Part shown: piece by piece, positions 60,839 through 64,000 of the stretch
Layout of the letters: the number at the start of each line of letters is the position of its first letter
Position numbering within the stretch: the stretch's first letter is position 1
Origin: Hahella sp. KA22
Lineage (GTDB): Bacteria; Pseudomonadota; Gammaproteobacteria; Pseudomonadales; Oleiphilaceae
NCBI RefSeq assembly: GCF_004135205.1
Contig: NZ_CP035490.1
Location: 62,001 to 126,000 of the forward strand
Length of the DNA stretch: 64,000 nt
Reading direction: 5' to 3'
Notes under the pieces: model-generated
Told to the model about the DNA's origin: nothing
The model's database searches: none
What the model saw: only the letters and a program-made list of their open reading frames with translations
Position numbers and translations under genes: made by a program

Positions 60839-61913
60839 TGGGCATGGGGTAACCGAAGGCAAATCCCTGGATAAGATCGAAATTCATGCGCTGGCAAACC
60901 ACCGCCTCTTCTTTGGAGCCGACGCCTTCCGCCAGCGCCTTCACTCCCATCTTGTGCACCATGGACACCAACAGCTCCAACAACTCCTGACGCTGAGGCG
61001 ATTTGTGAATATTGCGAATCAGCGCGATATCAAACTTCACTACATCCGGCGGGGCTTCCGCCAATTCAACCAGACGCGCCTGACCAGCGCCGAAATCGTC
61101 ATAAGCCAGACCAATTCCCATCGTACGGATTTCTTTGGCGAGGGCCTGAATCACCATAAAATTAGTGACCGCCTGCTCATGAATCTCTAACACCAGCTCC
61201 ACATTGGGATGGGTCTTGCGCACGTGCTCCAGTGTGGCCAGCAAACGTGGACCATCCAATAACTCTTGCGGGTGGGTGTTCACAAACAACGGCAGTTTCA
61301 GTTTATGATCGGCGGCGTCTTTAATGCCGATTACGCGGAACAGCTCGCTGAGTTCCACCGCCATATCAACACTCTCAGCAATGTTGAACAACGGCCCCGG
61401 ACTGGGCAACAGATTCGGATGCGCGCCTCTTCCCAACAGCTCGTAGGCGACCGCTTTGCCCTTGATGTCGACGATAGGTTGAAAGACGGCGTTCACCAGC
61501 GTTTGAGCGATCAGTTCCTTCAGGTCTCTAGCGCCCAAGGGTATGCGCTGCGACAGGTCGCCTTGCATCACCATGGTGGAATAGGTGGACTCCGTGGGTG
61601 TGGGCGGACGGTCTTCTTCATCCACCACACGCGCTTCGATGTGAGCGAAATGGATGACGTCTCCGCTGCAAACCGGGGTCACTTGATTGATGCGACAGTG
61701 ATTAACGAAAGTGCCGTTGGTGGAGGACAAATCGCGGACAAACAGCTGCCCTTCCTCTTGATGGAACTCTGCGTGCTGCCGGGATACGTCGGTGGCGTCT
61801 ATGGTGAAACTGACGTTGTCACTGCGACCGACAACAAACGGAAACTCCCTGACCGGTAGACGCTTTAATTGATTACCCTGGCCTGAATAACATTCCAGAT
61901 ACCAACGTGTCAC
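60816..61913 (-). CDS. FHA-EAL protein, putative cyclic-di-GMP phosphodiesterase
   Basis: 365 residues from GTG 61913 (GAGG upstream). N-terminal FHA domain (about 22-95): FVVGRSDNVSFTID, VSRQHAEFH and DLSSTNGTFVN, which binds phosphothreonine. C-terminal EAL domain from about 130: AVAYELLGRG (EAL variant), LFVNTHP, VLEIHE, YDDFGAG, VKFDIALI, LAEGV and IQGFAFGYPMP. The residues that bind metal and the catalytic Lys are present, so hydrolysis of cyclic-di-GMP is plausible, although the signature reads Y-E-L-L. Suggests c-di-GMP turnover switched by Ser/Thr phosphorylation. Confidence 0.85.
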   Translation of the reverse strand: MTRWYLECYSGQGNQLKRLPVREFPFVVGRSDNVSFTIDATDVSRQHAEFHQEEGQLFVRDLSSTNGTFVNHCRINQVTPVCSGDVIHFAHIEARVVDEEDRPPTPTESTYSTMVMQGDLSQRIPLGARDLKELIAQTLVNAVFQPIVDIKGKAVAYELLGRGAHPNLLPSPGPLFNIAESVDMAVELSELFRVIGIKDAADHKLKLPLFVNTHPQELLDGPRLLATLEHVRKTHPNVELVLEIHEQAVTNFMVIQALAKEIRTMGIGLAYDDFGAGQARLVELAEAPPDVVKFDIALIRNIHKSPQRQELLELLVSMVHKMGVKALAEGVGSKEEAVVCQRMNFDLIQGFAFGYPMPITEWLNK

Positions 61914-61951
61914 CGGTGTTTACCTCACAAACAACAGGCTTCCGAGCGGAT

Positions 61952-62677
61952 TCACGTACACGACCTCCCCGGGCGAAATGCTTGAACGCGATTATCATAA
62001 TTGTGGCCCATAATCCCTATTAGTAAAGGAGATAATGGTGAAACAGTGTAAACCGCCCGACAGTCGCCATTATCCCCGAAAGCCCGGTATGAAAGGCGCT
62101 CAGCCCTGTCGCCTGTAACATTGGTAAAGGTGACAAAGCACTTCCCCCCCTGAGTAGGGACAGTTCTAAAGTCCGTAAATCCCGCTTGCTCCAGGGCGCT
62201 TTGCAGCGCTTCCTCACTCAAAGCGGAACGGTCTGTCACGTCTGCATCCTCTGCAAGGATCAACCGCCCACCTGGGCGGATTACGCGCGCAGCCTCAGTC
62301 AGCCCCGCCGGTATATCGCGCCAATGATGCAGGGTATTCACCGCCCAGGCGATATCTATGGAGGCATTCGCCAACGGGAGTGATTCCGCTGCGCCCGCCA
62401 GATACTCAATCGATGCGGCGTTACCCTTATGTTCCTTGGCGAATTGCAGCATCAACGGAGTGGGTTCTACGCCCACCAGACGCCCCCTCGTCACCACCGC
62501 GGAGGCCAACCGTAACGCCTGCCCGCCGCCGCAACCAATATCCAGTACGCAGCTATCCGGCTTTAAGTCCGCCGCCTCCACCACAAACTCGTTGCTTGGC
62601 CACTCACTGTAGTTTTCACAATACCAGCGCGTGACCGCCTCATCCCATTCAGGTTGATGATGATTGCTCTCCGACAT
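61952..62677 (-). CDS. Class I SAM-dependent methyltransferase
   Basis: 241 residues. SAM-binding motif I VLDIGCGGGQALRLASAV, then GVEPTPLMLQFAKEH (motif post-I acid), SIDIAWAVNTLHHW and ARVIRPGGRLILAED (motif III). UbiE/Methyltransf_11-like fold. The C-terminal half is not diagnostic; substrate unknown. Possibly regulated by or paired with the divergent AraC gene at 62828. Confidence 0.85.
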   Translation of the reverse strand: MSESNHHQPEWDEAVTRWYCENYSEWPSNEFVVEAADLKPDSCVLDIGCGGGQALRLASAVVTRGRLVGVEPTPLMLQFAKEHKGNAASIEYLAGAAESLPLANASIDIAWAVNTLHHWRDIPAGLTEAARVIRPGGRLILAEDADVTDRSALSEEALQSALEQAGFTDFRTVPTQGGKCFVTFTNVTGDRAERLSYRAFGDNGDCRAVYTVSPLSPLLIGIMGHNYDNRVQAFRPGRSCT

Positions 62678-62827
62678 ATTCGCTTATCCCTTGGTTGAAC
62701 ACTCGAATGATGTTAAACGCCGCAAGCGCCTCGATGCAGAGCGGAACATGGGAATAAATCGGCTGATATTTAGATTTATTGCTGGATAAACTACGCTGGA
62801 AAAACATAAATCGGCTATATTCGTCCC

Positions 62828-63661
62828 ATGCACGCAACACAACCCATCGCTGTCGAACACGGCGTCATGAGCTTTAACGAACACAGTGAAGAGGCGTCAC
62901 ACGCCGAACACGTTTTATCCCTTATTCTGGATGGCAACGCCCGCATCAGGCACGGCGATGACATTACTCTGGGCGCGGGAGTCGTCACTCTGGTTCCTGC
63001 CGGCATGCCTCACCGCTTACTGTCGGCGGACAACTTGGAAGCCTGGTGGCTGGGTTTCTGCGCCGGTTGCCTGGATATCGATGAAACCCACCCCTTGATG
63101 TCCCCTTTCAAACGGGTCCGCTCGGGCATGCCGCCCATGATCACCGTAGAACCCGCAAGGCGGGAGCGTTTGCTGTTTCTTTTTGCGGATCTGCGCGAGG
63201 AATGTCAGCGCAACACGCCAGAAACCGGCATTGTCACGCGCTGTCTGCTGCTGTTGATCTTATCGGAAGTTAATCGCGCCATGCGGACGGATGCGCCAAG
63301 CGCGGCGCCACTTACGGACAGTCTGACAACGCGGGCGCTGGAATATATTCAAAGCCACTGTCTGGAGAAGATATCTTTGCAGGATGTCGCCGCAGCGGTA
63401 CATCGCACGCCGGCTCATGTCGCCGCAGCGGTCAAGAAGTCTACGGGCTTTTCCGTCGGAGAGTGGATTACCCGCAACAAGTTGCAGGCGGCCAGCCTGA
63501 AGCTGGCGCACACGGGGGAATCAGTAGAGAAAATCGCCGTCAGTGTGGGATGGGGCGACGTCACCCATTTCATCAGGCAGTTTAAAAAGCACTATGGCTC
63601 CACACCCGCCGCCTGGCGCAAGCAGGTCAGAGCCAATCATCGTACGGAGGAGACGGTTTAG
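62828..63661 (+). CDS. AraC-family transcriptional regulator
   Basis: 277 residues. An N-terminal cupin-like ligand domain (ITLGAGVVTLVPAGMPHRLL) and a C-terminal double helix-turn-helix: EKISLQDVAAAVHRTPAHV and EKIAVSVGWGDVTHFIRQFK, with the closing HYGSTPAAWRKQ signature. Activator or repressor with unknown ligand. Divergent from the methyltransferase gene (150-base gap), its most likely target. Confidence 0.88.
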   Translation: MHATQPIAVEHGVMSFNEHSEEASHAEHVLSLILDGNARIRHGDDITLGAGVVTLVPAGMPHRLLSADNLEAWWLGFCAGCLDIDETHPLMSPFKRVRSGMPPMITVEPARRERLLFLFADLREECQRNTPETGIVTRCLLLLILSEVNRAMRTDAPSAAPLTDSLTTRALEYIQSHCLEKISLQDVAAAVHRTPAHVAAAVKKSTGFSVGEWITRNKLQAASLKLAHTGESVEKIAVSVGWGDVTHFIRQFKKHYGSTPAAWRKQVRANHRTEETV

Positions 63662-63681
63662 TGGGACCAAGGCCATGGAGT

Positions 63682-63981
63682 CTATTCCAGATCAGAGTGG
63701 TTCACGCCGAGGTCATTAAGGATGTCCATTAATTCTTCTCGCGCCAGCTTCCTCACATTCAGCACCAGAATGATCTGCAGAAACAAATCTGCGCCGAGAA
63801 TCCCTTTATTAATCTTGTTGCGGAGATTATCCGCACTCTGCTGGGTGCCGATTCGGGCCAGTCTGTCGCTAAGGTCGCTATACTTAACGCCACGTTTGGC
63901 CATTTCGAATTTAATGATGCGCGAAGCCAGTTCTCTCCAGGAGTTCATTGACGGTTTGGTTTCATTTTCCATGGCGTCCAT
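63682..63981 (-). CDS. DUF6471 protein, small DNA-binding-like
   Basis: 99 residues. The segment WRELASRIIKFEMAKRGVKY followed by DLSDRLARIG and DNLRNKINKGILGADLFLQI has the look of a lambda-repressor-like helix-turn-helix and matches the DUF6471 domain. Start uncertain among several nearby ATGs (63981, 63972, 63948). Function unknown; possibly a transcription regulator. The gene lies near the window edge but appears complete. Confidence 0.65.
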   Translation of the reverse strand: MDAMENETKPSMNSWRELASRIIKFEMAKRGVKYSDLSDRLARIGTQQSADNLRNKINKGILGADLFLQIILVLNVRKLAREELMDILNDLGVNHSDLE

Positions 63982-64000
63982 TTCTTCTTTATGTAAAAAA

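Noticed and set aside
62649-63006. Short minus-strand frames between the methyltransferase and AraC genes
   Set aside because: They overlap the AraC coding start and divergent promoter region and have no family features.
1-64000. CRISPR arrays, tRNA or rRNA genes
   Set aside because: No regularly spaced repeats, tRNA-like cloverleaf segments or rRNA sequence were recognised by eye; a tRNAscan or Infernal run would be needed to exclude small RNAs.

Overview
The window looks like a chromosomal segment of a GC-rich marine gammaproteobacterium. The gene set (ExeM-type nuclease, ZntB, GFA and DUF3429 proteins, GH16 glycosidase, catecholate siderophore locus) and the scattered palindromic repeats fit Hahella or a close oceanospirillal relative. 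That is an inference from content, not a database match. No rRNA, tRNA, CRISPR array or complete insertion sequence was seen.

Layout. 0-11 kb is an accessory region. It holds an AbiEii-type toxin gene broken by an in-frame stop, several small orphan genes of immunity-protein character, two paralogous 150-residue unknowns, a SGNH hydrolase, an LRR protein and a Sel1-repeat protein. It also holds a YafO-like toxin operon with an unusual small upstream gene, a short RadC-type JAB protein and an AT-rich 5'-nucleotidase gene. Two families of palindromic repeats are dispersed here. 11-20.4 kb holds a six-heme c-type cytochrome lipoprotein, small unknowns, a GFA-family protein, a secreted ExeM/NucH nuclease with a dockerin-like tail, a histone-deacetylase-family amidohydrolase and thioredoxin 2 (trxC). 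20.5-24.3 kb holds a short unknown gene, a DUF6795 protein plus class 3 lipase pair (possible immunity and effector), and a PfkB-family kinase.

24.3-45.5 kb is the centrepiece: an iron-regulated catecholate siderophore locus. It comprises a TonB-dependent receptor, a ChaN/EreA-like protein and isochorismate synthase, DHB-AMP ligase and isochorismatase-ArCP genes. These are followed by a C-A-PCP-reductase NRPS, a class III aminotransferase, an amidohydrolase, an MFS exporter, a FepBDGC-type importer and the 2,3-dihydro-DHB dehydrogenase. Four Fur-box-like sites sit upstream of its transcription units. The architecture matches myxochelin biosynthesis (mxcD-E-F-G-L, mxcC). The adjacent amidohydrolase matches the role of MxcM, which forms the imidazoline of pseudochelin. 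The predicted product is therefore a bis-DHB-lysinol, lysine-diamine or imidazoline siderophore.

45.6-64 kb holds a secreted GH16 glycosidase, a small exported unknown, an alpha/beta-hydrolase-like protein with an altered catalytic set, a nucleotidyltransferase-like protein and a DUF3429 membrane protein. Beyond these lie a DUF255 thioredoxin-domain protein with a DsbD-N-like tail, ZntB, another alpha/beta hydrolase, a PspA plus YiaA/B pair and an RND efflux pair. The window ends with an FHA-EAL protein, a methyltransferase, an AraC regulator and a DUF6471 protein.
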